Source: Metasolibacillus sp.
GTDB taxonomy: Bacteria; Bacillota; Bacilli; Bacillales_A; Planococcaceae
Direction: 5' to 3'
Length of the DNA stretch: 49,166 nucleotides
NCBI RefSeq assembly: GCF_025291715.1
Contig: NZ_JAMBIZ010000031.1
Coordinates: 1 to 49,166 of the forward strand
How positions within the stretch are numbered: the stretch's first letter is position 1; every line of letters starts with the position of its first letter. Positions 9,951-18,470 of the stretch are shown piece after piece. Below the pieces are notes generated by a model. That model did not search any database and had not been told where the DNA came from. It saw only the letters and a list, made by a program, of their open reading frames with translations. The position numbers were made by a program, and so were the translations under genes.

Positions 9951-10001
9951 GGATATTGTAGAGGATGTAGGCTATTCAATTTTATTGAAGGAGGTCTTCG
10001 T

Positions 10002-10496
10002 TTGAATCAAAATATGAAGCATGTAAAATCTTATCATATTACAAATGCAACTTATTTGCTTTTACCAATACCAAAAGGCAAGCGAGTAGTACATACTCTC
10101 GTCTTTGATAAAACTGGTTGCCTCTATGTTTCACAAAGCCCTATGAAAATTATTAATGCCTCTTGTAGGCAAATGGGAAGCAGCTATCAATCTGCTAAAG
10201 AGCTTTCCAAACAATACTTCGGCGAAAATAAACATAAACTCCCCATTGTAGTCGCCATGACCTACGGAGACCCTTATGTTATGTTCCCTTTAATGTCTCC
10301 CAAATCTCCTTTAAACGGATGGGTATCATTCAACTCCTTAATTAATATCCGAGATCAAGAAGGTCAAATTAACGTCACATTCAAAAATTTTGTAGATTCC
10401 AATTTAGATATTCAATATACATCTTTTTGTAAGCAATATGTCCATGCAGCAATGTTACATAAGCATTTAACAGCTAAATGGAAACATTTTGTTTAA
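10002..10496 (+). CDS. comK: ComK-family competence transcription factor (copy 1)
   Basis: DNA-binding master activator of competence genes in Bacillales. 164 aa if started at TTG 10002, which is preceded seven bases away by AAGGAGG; an upstream ATG frame has no ribosome-binding site. ComK signatures: an N-terminal strand region YHITNATYLLLPI, the block ASCRQMGSSYQSAKE (compare SCRFFGSSYAGRK in B. subtilis ComK), PYVMFPLMSP-x-SPLNGWVS, and a C-terminal segment ending in CKQYVHAAMLHKHL. It is slightly shorter than B. subtilis ComK (192 aa), lacking the C-terminal tail that in B. subtilis is targeted by MecA/ClpC. It is one of only two plus-strand genes in the window. A second paralogue lies at 17166-17708. 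Confidence 0.88.
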   Translation: MNQNMKHVKSYHITNATYLLLPIPKGKRVVHTLVFDKTGCLYVSQSPMKIINASCRQMGSSYQSAKELSKQYFGENKHKLPIVVAMTYGDPYVMFPLMSPKSPLNGWVSFNSLINIRDQEGQINVTFKNFVDSNLDIQYTSFCKQYVHAAMLHKHLTAKWKHFV

Positions 10497-10528
10497 CTTA
10501 TTTTTTCTATATCCTCTACAAAAAAAGG

Positions 10529-10558
10529 GGCTAACTGAAATGCTCATTTCAGTTAGCC
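10529..10558 (-). terminator. prfB terminator, possibly bidirectional
   Basis: Stem GGCTAACTGAAATG/CATTTCAGTTAGCC (14 bp, 2-base loop). On the minus strand it is followed by CCTTTTTTT, ideal for prfB. It also lies 33 bp after comK1 and could stop plus-strand transcripts, though without a T-run. Confidence 0.93.
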
Positions 10559-10567
10559 TTAAATCAT

Positions 10568-11675
10568 TTATTTCACAATACGTGAGCGTAAGTATGCATT
10601 AATAAATGCATCAATATCGCCATCCATAACCGCACCAACATTCCCAGTTTCTTCATTTGTACGGTGATCCTTCACCATCGAATATGGGTGGAATACATAT
10701 GAACGGATTTGCGAGCCCCAGCCAATTTCCTTTTGCTCACCACGAATTTCATCTAGCTGTGCCTGCTGCTTTTCAATTTCTAATTGATAAAGCTTTGCCT
10801 TTAACATTTGCATCGCTTTTTCACGGTTTTTAATTTGCGAGCGCTCCGCCTGACATTGTACAACGGTCCCTGTTGGTGTATGTGTAATACGAACTGCCGA
10901 GTCTGTCGTATTAATATGCTGACCACCTGCACCTGTTGCACGATATGTGTCAATTTTTAAATCCTCTGTGCGCACTTCAATTTCAATCTCTTCATTGAAC
11001 TCAGGCATTACCTCACACGATACGAAAGATGTATGACGACGACCTGAAGAATCAAACGGTGAAATACGTACAAGGCGATGCACACCTTTTTCCGATTTTA
11101 AATAGCCATATGCATTATGCCCTGTAATCGATAATGTAACTGATTTAATACCGGCTTCCTCACCTGGTAAATAATCCATCGTTGATACTTTAAAGCCTCG
11201 CTTCTCTGCCCAGCGTGTATACATACGCAGCAACATAGAGCCCCAATCCTGTGACTCGGTTCCACCTGCACCTGGATGCAGCTCTAAAATAGCATTGTTT
11301 TTATCATATGGATCAGATAATAGCATTTGCAATTCAAAGTTTTCCATCTTCTCCTGCAACTGCCCAAGCTCAGTTTCTAACTCCATTTGTAAATCCTCAT
11401 CAGGCTCTTCACGCAAAAGCTCCAATGTCATTTCTAAATTTTCATGTGTTGAAACGAGCTCATTATATTCGTTAACAATTGCTTTAATACCATTTGCTTC
11501 GTTAATAACACCCTGTGCTGCCTGCTGATCATTCCAAAAATCAGGCATTAGCATCATTTCATCTAGCTCTTGAATACGCGCCTCTTTGTTTTCTAAGTCA
11601 AAGAGACCCCCTAAAGTCAGCTAATTTTTCCGCTGTATTTTCCAATATGTTTCTTGCTTCTGCTAATTCAATCAT
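10568..11675 (-). CDS. prfB: Peptide chain release factor 2, expressed through a programmed +1 frameshift
   Basis: RF2 recognises UAA/UGA stop codons. The zero frame begins at ATG 11675 (with GGAGGA upstream) and encodes 25 residues, [20 protein letters not shown] then FRGSL. It meets an in-frame TGA at 11598-11600. Translation continues in the +1 frame with [14 protein letters not shown] into the main body to 10568. The body has the catalytic GGQ ([15 protein letters not shown]) and an SPF anticodon-mimic motif ([16 protein letters not shown]), so the factor is functional RF2. The coordinates span the whole frameshifted gene, so simple translation of one frame gives only part of it. The position after secA is the B. 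subtilis order. Confidence 0.96.
11597..11612 (-). promoter_or_regulatory. prfB programmed frameshift signal
   Basis: The minus strand reads AGGGGG (internal Shine-Dalgarno-like, 11607-11612), three bases, then CTTTGAC with TGA as the weak stop. This is the canonical autoregulatory RF2 site: low RF2 favours slippage at CTT and full-length product. Confidence 0.95.
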
Positions 11676-11703
11676 CCTTATTCCTCCATTAAGAAGTAAG
11701 AAA

Positions 11704-11733
11704 GGAAATCGAAAGCAGCTGCTCTCGACTTCC
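11704..11733 (-). terminator. Probable secA terminator
   Basis: Imperfect stem GGAA-x-TCGA-x-AGCA around GC, followed on the minus strand by TTTCTTACTT, in the 71-bp secA-prfB gap. It would separate secA from prfB. Confidence 0.6.
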
Positions 11734-11746
11734 ATTCCCTACCTGT

Positions 11747-14254
11747 TTAATTCGCTACACCATGGCAGTTTTTATATTTTTTACCGCTACCGCATGGACA
11801 CGGATCGTTACGTCCAATATTTTCAGCTTTACGCACAGGTGCCTTTTTCTTCGGTGCTGCTTCCTCTTTTGGATTGACAGCTTGCCCTTTTGCCACCTCT
11901 TCACGCTGCAAATTACTGCGGATTTCAGCCTTCATTGCGTATTTTGCAACATCCTCACGAACTGCTGCAACCATATCCTCAAACATTGCGAAGCCTTCTT
12001 GCTGATATTCACGCAATGGATCTGTTTGACCATATGCACGTAAATGAATCCCTTGACGCAGTTGATCCATCGCATCAATATGGTCAATCCACTTCGTATC
12101 AATAGAGCGTAGTAAAATAACCTTTTCAAATTCGCGCATACGCTCTGGCGTTAGCTGCTCTTCTTTTTCATCATAACGCTCTTGTACAGCTGCATAAATT
12201 GTCTCAATCATCGCTTCAGGTGTTTTGCCCTGTAAATCACTGACTGTTATTTTGCCTTCTTCAAGTAAGTTGGCTGCAATATAGTCTTCAAGCGACGCTA
12301 AGTTCCAATCTGCCTCTTCACCTTGCGTATGAAGTGCTACTGCGTGTTCAATTGTTTCGCGAATCATTGTCTCTACAAGCTCACGCATATTTTCTGATTC
12401 AATCACATCTTGACGCTCTTTATAAATTACTTCACGTTGTTGACGTAGCACATCATCATATTGTAACAGGCGTTTACGTGCATCAAAGTTATTACCTTCC
12501 ACACGTTTTTGTGCTGATTCAACCGCTCTTGAAACAATTTTTGATTGGATTGGCTGTGAATCATCCATCCCAAGCTTTGTCATCATTGATTTCATATTAT
12601 CAGAGCCGAAGCGACGCATTAAATCATCTTCTAAAGATAGATAGAATTGCGTTACCCCTGGGTTCCCTTGACGACCAGAACGTCCACGTAGCTGATTATC
12701 AATACGACGTGACTCATGACGCTCTGTACCGATTACTGCTAAACCACCAAGCTCTAGCACACCTTCACCAGGTTTAATATCCGTACCGCGTCCCGCCATA
12801 TTTGTAGCAATTGTCACAGCGCCTTTTTTACCTGCATCTGCAATAATTTCTGCCTCACGCTCATGATTTTTCGCATTTAATACATTATGCGGAATTTTAT
12901 GCTTTGTTAATAAAGTTGAGATGATTTCAGACGTCTCAATCGCAACAGTCCCAACTAATACAGGCTGCCCCGCTCTATGACGCTCTGCAATATCAGCTGC
13001 TACCGCCTCAAACTTCCCTTTCATTGAGGCATACACTAAATCCGGTCGGTCATCACGTGCGATTGGCTTGTTCGTTGGAATTGCCACAACATCCATATTA
13101 TAAATATTGCGGAATTCCTCTTCCTCTGTTTTCGCTGTACCCGTCATACCAGACAGCTTTTCATACATACGGAAGTAGTTTTGGAACGTAATCGTCGCCA
13201 TCGTCATTGATTCATTTTGAATTTCTAAGCCTTCCTTTGCCTCAATTGCTTGGTGCAAGCCATCTGAATAGCGGCGGCCTTTCATTAAACGACCTGTAAA
13301 GCCGTCAACGATTACTACTTCACCCTCTTGTACAACATAGTCAACGTCTACATGCATTGATACATGTGCCTTTAACGATTGGTTAATGGCATGGTTTAAG
13401 CGAACATGCGTTAAATCAAATAGGTTATCGATGCCAAATGCACGCTCCGCCTTTTCAATCCCGCTCTCCGTCAATGTTACGCCTTTTGTTGATTCATCAT
13501 AGTTATAATCTTCCTCAGCCTTTAACATGCGTACAAACGCATTGGACTGCACATAAAGCTGCGCTGTTTTACCCGCTTGTCCAGAAATAATTAACGGTGT
13601 ACGTGCCTCATCAATTAAAATCGAGTCAACCTCATCGATAACAGCAAAATGTAATGGACGCTGTACGCGTTCCTCTTTATACAGCACCATATTGTCACGT
13701 AAATAATCGAAGCCTAGTTCATTATTTGTCGAATACGTAATGTCTGCCGCATAAGCCTCACGCTTTTCATCCTTCGATAAGCTATTTAAGTTTAAGCCTA
13801 CCGTTAAGCCTAGCCATGAGAAAAGCTCGCCCATCTCCGTCGCATCACGACTTGCTAAATATTCATTGACCGTTACGACATGTACGCCTTTACCTGTCAG
13901 CGCATTTAAATAAACAGCTAATGTAGAAGTTAATGTTTTACCTTCACCTGTTTTCATCTCTGCGATATTACCATCATTTAAGGCAGCAGCCCCCATAATT
14001 TGCACGCGGAATGGGTACATACCTAATACACGACGCGCCGCTTCACGCACAACGGCAAACGCCTCTGGCAATAAGTCATCAACCGTGTCGCCATTTCGGA
14101 AACGTGTTTTGAATTCTTCTGTTTTTGCCTTTAAAGCATCATCTGATAATGCTTCCATTTGGCTAGCAAATGCTTCAACAGCATCCGCCTTTTTCTCTAA
14201 ACGTTTTAATTCTTTTTTATTAAAGTCAAACATCTTGTTCAATATATTTAACAT
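11747..14254 (-). CDS. secA: Preprotein translocase ATPase SecA
   Basis: Motor ATPase that drives secretory proteins through SecYEG. 835 aa, full length. Walker A is KTGEGKT (101-107). The DEAD-like motif [21 protein letters not shown], helicase motif [12 protein letters not shown] and [13 protein letters not shown] are present. It ends in the zinc-binding tail [14 protein letters not shown] (C819, C821, C830, H831), used for SecB or membrane contacts. The start [16 protein letters not shown] fits the family. A TTGCAC-18-TAAAAT promoter precedes it (14288-14317), with an extended TGC upstream of the -10. Confidence 0.98.
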   Translation of the reverse strand: MLNILNKMFDFNKKELKRLEKKADAVEAFASQMEALSDDALKAKTEEFKTRFRNGDTVDDLLPEAFAVVREAARRVLGMYPFRVQIMGAAALNDGNIAEMKTGEGKTLTSTLAVYLNALTGKGVHVVTVNEYLASRDATEMGELFSWLGLTVGLNLNSLSKDEKREAYAADITYSTNNELGFDYLRDNMVLYKEERVQRPLHFAVIDEVDSILIDEARTPLIISGQAGKTAQLYVQSNAFVRMLKAEEDYNYDESTKGVTLTESGIEKAERAFGIDNLFDLTHVRLNHAINQSLKAHVSMHVDVDYVVQEGEVVIVDGFTGRLMKGRRYSDGLHQAIEAKEGLEIQNESMTMATITFQNYFRMYEKLSGMTGTAKTEEEEFRNIYNMDVVAIPTNKPIARDDRPDLVYASMKGKFEAVAADIAERHRAGQPVLVGTVAIETSEIISTLLTKHKIPHNVLNAKNHEREAEIIADAGKKGAVTIATNMAGRGTDIKPGEGVLELGGLAVIGTERHESRRIDNQLRGRSGRQGNPGVTQFYLSLEDDLMRRFGSDNMKSMMTKLGMDDSQPIQSKIVSRAVESAQKRVEGNNFDARKRLLQYDDVLRQQREVIYKERQDVIESENMRELVETMIRETIEHAVALHTQGEEADWNLASLEDYIAANLLEEGKITVSDLQGKTPEAMIETIYAAVQERYDEKEEQLTPERMREFEKVILLRSIDTKWIDHIDAMDQLRQGIHLRAYGQTDPLREYQQEGFAMFEDMVAAVREDVAKYAMKAEIRSNLQREEVAKGQAVNPKEEAAPKKKAPVRKAENIGRNDPCPCGSGKKYKNCHGVAN

Positions 14255-14287
14255 GTATTTTCACTTCCTGTATTTTCTCTACCCCTC

Positions 14288-14317
14288 ATTTTAGCATTAT
14301 CTGTATGCATGGTGCAA
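14288..14317 (-). promoter_or_regulatory. Probable secA promoter
   Basis: Minus strand TTGCAC, 18-bp spacer ending in TGC, TAAAAT, 33 bp before the secA ATG. The -35 is weak but the -10 is extended. Confidence 0.55.
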
Positions 14318-14353
14318 ACATTCATGAATTATATAATTTCGAAGAGCTGCTGT

Positions 14354-14456
14354 GATTTTATTGGCGGCTTTCGGGGTTCTATTGGCGCTTTTTGTGATTC
14401 TATTAGCGCTTTTCGAAGTTCTATTGGCGTTTTTGTCAGTTCTATTGGCGGTTCCA
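14354..14456. repeat. Tandem repeat, 21-bp unit, five copies (locus A)
   Basis: Copies of TTCTATTGGCGCTTTT plus five variable bases. The cores ATTGGCG/ATTAGCG begin at 14360, 14381, 14402, 14423 and 14444, an exact 21-bp period. The array lies in the gap upstream of the secA promoter, and its last copy supplies the final codons and stop (NRQ-stop) of the NERD gene. The same family occurs at 47141-47195 and, diverged to 20 bp, at 48975-49166. Confidence 0.9.
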
Positions 14457-15347
14457 CAAAATATGATACTTTCTAAACCTTTTCTCCCCTGTATAAGGTA
14501 ATCCAAGCTTCTTTAATAAGCGCTTCGCGGCATGAATCGAATCGATGCCTAAAAATGTTCTAAACTGCCCGTTTGAAATCCATTCGTCTACTAATAACCA
14601 ATAATCACTTAAAGCCCGTCGCAACAAAGTACCATCATCTTTCAACACACAAGCAGAACAAATAAAATAACCATGCTGATAGTGCATCTGCCCTGTACAG
14701 TGATGACATAAAACGCCTCCTCGCATAAGAGAAACATCTGTATTTAATTTTGGCTTCAGTGAAACTTGCATTTGAAGTAATTGCTGGAGAAGTTGATCAA
14801 GTTGCTCATTTGTTAAAAGAGGTGGGAAAGAAGAAAGTAGCTCACGCACATAAAATTCTAGCCCGCTACTATGAATAATCGGTGCATTTTGTGGTATACG
14901 CTCAATAACTGTTTTAGGATGAGCTAAAACGACCACATACAAAATCGGAAGCATCGGTATACACTGCGCAAGCATACGTTGATGACGCTGCGCTTGATTA
15001 AGTGGATTGCGAAAGCCTTGTACAGTGCCATCTTTCAACTTGCGCGTAAATTGATGTGTCGTGCTATCAATTTCAATATGCCCTACAATATTTTTGATTT
15101 CTAAAATGAGAAGGAATTTATTACAGAGAAAAATTGTATCAATCTGATGCGAAGGAGTTTGAAAATCGTGGAGTAAAAAATAAGGTTCATGTAGCCTCAT
15201 ATCGTCCCATTGACGATCAACATAAAATTCACCTACTAGCCCTTGCTGCACGCGAATCAGTTCATCTTGAAATTCAAGAAAGCCTCGACGAACTGCCGCT
15301 GTCAGCATCGCTTCTCTCATGGATTCTTCACGTGGTAAAACAATCAC
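14442..15347 (-). CDS. NERD-domain protein with C-terminal zinc-ribbon-like motif
   Basis: 301 aa, starting at GTG 15347 with AGGAGG six bases upstream. Residues about 38-150 match the nuclease-related (NERD) domain: GLVGEFYVDRQ, then PSHQIDTIFLCNKFLLILEI with KNIVG, i.e. the conserved D and E-x-K nuclease-like residues. A CHHC...CSAC cluster (about 210-232) suggests a zinc ribbon, and a helical C-terminal region follows (AAKRLLKKLGLPYTGEKRFR). The family is presumed to process nucleic acid, but its substrate is unknown. It sits between hpf and secA, an accessory insertion relative to B. subtilis. Its 3' end runs into the 21-bp repeat array. Confidence 0.82.
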   Translation of the reverse strand: MIVLPREESMREAMLTAAVRRGFLEFQDELIRVQQGLVGEFYVDRQWDDMRLHEPYFLLHDFQTPSHQIDTIFLCNKFLLILEIKNIVGHIEIDSTTHQFTRKLKDGTVQGFRNPLNQAQRHQRMLAQCIPMLPILYVVVLAHPKTVIERIPQNAPIIHSSGLEFYVRELLSSFPPLLTNEQLDQLLQQLLQMQVSLKPKLNTDVSLMRGGVLCHHCTGQMHYQHGYFICSACVLKDDGTLLRRALSDYWLLVDEWISNGQFRTFLGIDSIHAAKRLLKKLGLPYTGEKRFRKYHILWNRQ

Positions 15348-15368
15348 ATAATTCCTCCTATCTAATAA

Positions 15369-15395
15369 GGCTACTAGGAAAAAACCCTAGCAGCC
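15369..15395. terminator. Terminator between hpf and the NERD gene
   Basis: Stem GGCT-x-CTAGG/CCTAG-x-AGCC around an A-rich loop. The T-run is stronger on the plus strand (CTTTTT); on the minus strand TTATTAG follows, so efficiency for hpf is uncertain. Confidence 0.55.
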
Positions 15396-15406
15396 CTTTT
15401 TAAAAT

Positions 15407-15952
15407 TTAATTTGTTTCAATTAAGCCATATTTGCCATCTTTACGTTTGTAAACGATGTTTGTGCTGTCTGATTCTGCATCTGTGAAAATGTAGAAATCG
15501 TGACCTAGCATGTTCATTTGTAAAATAGCTTCCTCTTGATCCATCGGCTTTAAGTTAAACTGTTTTGTACGAACAATTGAATATTCCTCTTCCTCAGCAG
15601 GTTCGCTTTGTGTAACATTTGCAAAGTATATGCCTGCTCCCTCACGCTCACGGAACTTACGATTTACCTTTGTTTTATGTTTGCGGATTTGGCGCTCTAA
15701 CTTATCAACAATCAAATCAATAGCTGCATACATATCGCCGTTGCGTTCTTCTGCACGAAGCGTTAAATTTTTCATCGGAATTGTTACTTCTACTTTTGTT
15801 TGTTTATCGTTATACACTTTTAAGTTAACGTTAGCGCTTGCGTTCATATCATCGTTGAAATAACGCTCCACCTTCTCGATTTTATTTTCAACATACTCAC
15901 GAATCGCTGGAGTTACCTCGATGTTCTCTCCACGAATATTAAAGTTTAGCAT
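15407..15952 (-). CDS. hpf: Ribosome hibernation promoting factor, long form
   Basis: Dimerises 70S ribosomes into inactive 100S particles in stationary phase. 181 aa: N-terminal S30AE/YfiA domain (MLNFNIRGENIEVTPAIREY to about residue 105), a linker, and the C-terminal dimerisation domain (about 125-181, RTKQFNLKPMDQEEAILQMN). GAAGGAGG precedes the ATG. Upstream on the minus strand, GAAGGAGAA followed 12 bases later by TCGAAAT resembles a sigma-H promoter, and TGTCGAA there is a Spo0A-box-like heptamer. B. subtilis hpf (yvyD) is known to be sigma-B/sigma-H controlled. It follows the fliD operon, as in B. subtilis. Confidence 0.96.
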   Translation of the reverse strand: MLNFNIRGENIEVTPAIREYVENKIEKVERYFNDDMNASANVNLKVYNDKQTKVEVTIPMKNLTLRAEERNGDMYAAIDLIVDKLERQIRKHKTKVNRKFREREGAGIYFANVTQSEPAEEEEYSIVRTKQFNLKPMDQEEAILQMNMLGHDFYIFTDAESDSTNIVYKRKDGKYGLIETN

Positions 15953-16059
15953 ATGAACTCCTCCTTCATTTAAGGCTATATTAATTTATTTCGACATTGT
16001 AAAAAATTCTCCTTCTTTTTTTAAAATTCTTTTTTCAAATATCGACATTTTTTATGGTG

Positions 16060-16455
16060 CTAACTTTTTGTGAGCTTTGCCTCCTTCACCTCTCTTCGAC
16101 GTCTTATTTTCAATTCGCTAATAATTAAATCCTCAAGGGAAGCTTGATCCTGAAAGACGATGCCATAATGTTTACCACTTCCAAAATCCTTTGTCCAAAC
16201 AATTTCACCGATCCCAACAATCACACTGGAATCTAAAATAAACTGAACCTCAAGCAATGGAACTGGAGAATTCCCTTCATTAAAGTTTGTTTCTGCAAAC
16301 ATTTTTATACCATGTGGGCTAATATCTAATATACTTGCCTCAAAAATCTCCTTATCACCCTTGGTTATAGCTTGACCATTTATAAGCATTTTCACTTTTG
16401 CTTGAATAGGCTCATCGAATGAAAAACGAAAGCCTTCTGTTCTTTTAAAAAACAT
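16060..16455 (-). CDS. PilZ-domain protein
   Basis: 131 aa, one PilZ domain. The second conserved motif D-x-S-x-x-G is clear (LDISPHGIKM) and the strand pattern fits. The N-terminal arginine motif, normally RxxxR, reads KRTEGFRFSF, so the arginines are spaced by four rather than three residues; cyclic-di-GMP binding is therefore likely but not assured. PilZ proteins next to flagellar genes often act as c-di-GMP-dependent brakes on motility, which is an inference here from position beside fliS and hpf. It appears monocistronic. Confidence 0.8.
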   Translation of the reverse strand: MFFKRTEGFRFSFDEPIQAKVKMLINGQAITKGDKEIFEASILDISPHGIKMFAETNFNEGNSPVPLLEVQFILDSSVIVGIGEIVWTKDFGSGKHYGIVFQDQASLEDLIISELKIRRRREVKEAKLTKS

Positions 16456-16620
16456 TAAATCTCTCCTTATCTACATACGGACGTTTTATTGTTACTTTCA
16501 TTATTCAACAAGTATCTATAATCGTCTATCATCTTTATTACTATTTCACTAACAGGACTTTATAACTAATTAAAAACAACTAAAATATAGCGAAATAATT
16601 ACAAGGGATAATATGTAAAA

Positions 16621-16650
16621 ATCCACAAAGCTCCTCTTTGCTTTGTGGAT
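16621..16650 (-). terminator. Terminator of the second fliS gene
   Basis: ATCCACAAAGC/GCTTTGTGGAT 11-bp perfect stem, then TTTTTA on the minus strand, 12 bp after the stop. Confidence 0.93.
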
Positions 16651-16662
16651 ACGATTCGTCAT

Positions 16663-17067
16663 TTATACTTCATTTGTATTGCTATACTGCTGCTGACGTG
16701 TAATTTTCAATACTTCCTTCCACGTATCGCGGAATTCCGTCACGAGACCTTCCACTTCCACTACAATCGCTGTATCATTTTTCGTGTTCGCTTCAATAAG
16801 ACGTCGGTTTATATATTCATACAATGGAAGCATCTGCTTGGAAATTTCAATATCCATATTTAATGTTGACATAAGTTCGGCAATAATAGCCTGTGCCTTT
16901 ATTATATTCGTATTTTTCTCTTCGAAATTTTTCTCTTCAATCGCTCTTTTAGATTTCGTTAAAAATTTCAAACAACCATTATATAACATGAGCGTTAATT
17001 CACCTGGCGATGCTGTTGTAACGCTATTTTGCTTATACGCATTAAATGCAGATGTATGTGCTGACAA
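16663..17067 (-). CDS. fliS: Flagellar export chaperone FliS, second copy
   Basis: FliS binds the disordered C-terminus of flagellin and prevents premature polymerisation. 134 aa. It starts at TTG 17067 with AGGGGAT upstream. It contains the core YKQNSVTTASPGELTLMLYN, identical in the copy at 18051-18455, and both share AQAIIAELMSTLNMDIEISK and GLVTEFRDTWKEVLKITRQQ. Differences cluster at the N-terminus, around residues 36-50, and at the C-terminal tail. It is alone, with its own terminator, and separated from the fliD operon by a comK-like gene. It is probably a recent duplicate; two hag genes are also present, but a one-to-one pairing is speculation. Confidence 0.94.
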   Translation of the reverse strand: MSAHTSAFNAYKQNSVTTASPGELTLMLYNGCLKFLTKSKRAIEEKNFEEKNTNIIKAQAIIAELMSTLNMDIEISKQMLPLYEYINRRLIEANTKNDTAIVVEVEGLVTEFRDTWKEVLKITRQQQYSNTNEV

Positions 17068-17165
17068 TGGTTGACATCCCCTTATCCAATCTATTTGTTA
17101 CTATTTTACATGATATTTCATTAGATTAGCTAGTAAAAAAGCAACAGTTTTGTGAAAGGATAGTT

Positions 17166-17708
17166 TTAATAGAGAGACAAGGTATCCGTTAAATTAATCG
17201 TTTCATATTCTGATAAACGCTCTAAAACAGTCGACGACATATGCTGTGTACGCTGCTCCATTTTTGCCTTTAGTAGAAGAGCTTGGTCAACGCGTTTTCT
17301 AAAAGCTTTATAACGAACTGGAACGAAATAACTTCTACCATTTGTTAAAATAAATCTCGTACATCCATTTCCTGCATCCTCATAATGGGTTAAGCAATGT
17401 AACGCAACCCACACGCTCGATGGCGAAGTAATTGATTCAGTTGGAAACCAATAAATATTTTGTGCAGGATTGATAGCAATAGGATACACATGAACATTCC
17501 CTAAAATTGCACGCGATCCATCCCTTGCACCTCTATAGCTCGATCCAAAATGGTTCAAATTATACTCTAATAATTTCTGTTTCGACATTGCAACATGCAA
17601 AACTCGCTGCTTCTCAACAACAATTGAGTAAAACTCACCATATTCATTTGTTCCTTCAGCTAACATAACTGTTTCAATAGTAAAAATATAATTTTCTAAT
17701 AAATTCAT
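17166..17708 (-). CDS. ComK-family protein (copy 2)
   Basis: 180 aa from ATG 17708, preceded by AAGGGGGAG; a longer frame starting 24 bp upstream lacks a ribosome-binding site. ComK features: IFTIETVML at the N-terminus, the block LNHFGSSYRGARDGSRAI (compare FGSSYAGRK in B. subtilis), NIYWFPTESITSPSSVWVAL where B. subtilis has IFLFPT-x-S-x-RPQCGWIS, and TRFILTNGRSYFVPVRYKAF for the C-terminal part. It lacks the GW of the ComK P-x-x-GW block (has VW). It diverges strongly from copy 1 at 10002-10496, so this is an old duplication. Its C-terminal tail is longer than in copy 1. It could be an accessory or competing regulator; S. aureus likewise has ComK1 and ComK2. Confidence 0.82.
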   Translation of the reverse strand: MNLLENYIFTIETVMLAEGTNEYGEFYSIVVEKQRVLHVAMSKQKLLEYNLNHFGSSYRGARDGSRAILGNVHVYPIAINPAQNIYWFPTESITSPSSVWVALHCLTHYEDAGNGCTRFILTNGRSYFVPVRYKAFRKRVDQALLLKAKMEQRTQHMSSTVLERLSEYETINLTDTLSLY

Positions 17709-18001
17709 AATGCTCCCCCTTACCTTATACAAAAAATATAAAATGAGTATTCATTGCACCAAAAATCCTGAAAAGATATACTTTTGAACTATCAATTATG
17801 CTTTAATCGACAAAAAATATTTCCCCCCCTCCTTTTATTGCCTTAACACAAAATAAATATAAACAAAATCACCTCAAATAAGTAAAATAATGTAATATTT
17901 TAGTGATTTTTATATATATTAAATCATTCATTTTGGCATGTCTATATGTTTTGTTAAAAAATCTATAAATCGACAAATGTTTTCAAAATAAGACAAAGAA
18001 A
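17709..18001. other. Regulatory gap upstream of the comK-like gene
   Basis: About 290 bp, no gene seen. It is very AT-rich, with a C-run at 17823-17829, two TTTGTCGAT motifs on the minus strand (near 17814 and 17969) resembling weak Spo0A boxes, and an inverted repeat AAAATCAC (17865-17872)/GTGATTTT (17903-17910). A clear -35/-10 pair was not identified. Confidence 0.4.
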
Positions 18002-18040
18002 GACCGCATAAACGCAGAGTAATATCTGGTTTATACGGCC
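18002..18040. terminator. Terminator of the flaG-fliD-fliT-fliS operon
   Basis: Stem GACCGCATAAAC/GTTTATACGGCC with a loop of about 15 bases. T-rich tracts flank it on both strands, so it may be bidirectional. It lies 10 bp after the fliS stop. Confidence 0.85.
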
Positions 18041-18050
18041 TTTTTATTAA

Positions 18051-18455
18051 TTAAACTTGCTGTGTGCCACCAAATTGCTGTTGACGTGTAATTTTTAGAA
18101 CTTCCTTCCATGTATCACGAAATTCTGTTACTAACCCCTCTACTTCATCAACAATCTCTATACTATTTTGAATATTGGCTTCAACTAGACGATGATTCAT
18201 ATACTCATACAATGGCAACATTTGTTTAGAAATTTCAATATCCATATTTAGTGTAGACATCAGCTCTGCAATAATTGCTTGAGCTTTTTGGATATTCGTA
18301 TTTTTCTCTTGAATATTTTTCTCTTCAATAGCGACTTTTGCTTTGCCTAAAAACTTAATACACCCATTGTATAGCATTAACGTCAATTCACCTGGTGAAG
18401 CAGTTGTTACACTATTTTGTTTGTATGCGTTGTAAGCGTTCATTTGTGCTGTCAA
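18051..18455 (-). CDS. fliS: Flagellar export chaperone FliS (operon copy)
   Basis: 134 aa. TTG at 18455 is the likely start because AAGGAG ends eight bases before it; an upstream in-frame GTG (18464) overlaps that site. It is the last gene of flaG-fliD-fliT-fliS, and its start lies within 20 bp of the fliT stop. The sequence is highly similar to the isolated copy at 16663-17067, with tail ITRQQQFGGTQQV versus ITRQQQYSNTNEV. Function: cytosolic chaperone for newly made flagellin, and in B. subtilis it also binds the FliW antagonist network through flagellin. Confidence 0.96.
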   Translation of the reverse strand: MTAQMNAYNAYKQNSVTTASPGELTLMLYNGCIKFLGKAKVAIEEKNIQEKNTNIQKAQAIIAELMSTLNMDIEISKQMLPLYEYMNHRLVEANIQNSIEIVDEVEGLVTEFRDTWKEVLKITRQQQFGGTQQV

Positions 18456-18470
18456 TAAAGACACTCCTTA

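Noticed and set aside
9921-10001. ATG at 9921 as the comK1 start
   Set aside because: The extra 27 residues do not resemble ComK and the region holds the promoter; AAGGAGG lies before TTG 10002.
10568-11557. prfB as a simple 329-aa gene
   Set aside because: The N-terminal 25 codons in another frame and the CTTTGAC shift site show it is the programmed-frameshift gene starting at 11675.
14297-14506. Open frame of 69 codons with heptad-like ANRTxKS repeats
   Set aside because: It is the translation of the 21-bp DNA repeats (7 codons per unit), overlaps the NERD gene end, and has no ribosome-binding site; the repeat is a DNA feature.
17709-18001. ComK boxes or an RNA gene in the gap
   Set aside because: AT-rich AAAA/TTTT runs are frequent by chance here and no correctly spaced AAAA-N5-TTTT pair or stable RNA fold was found.
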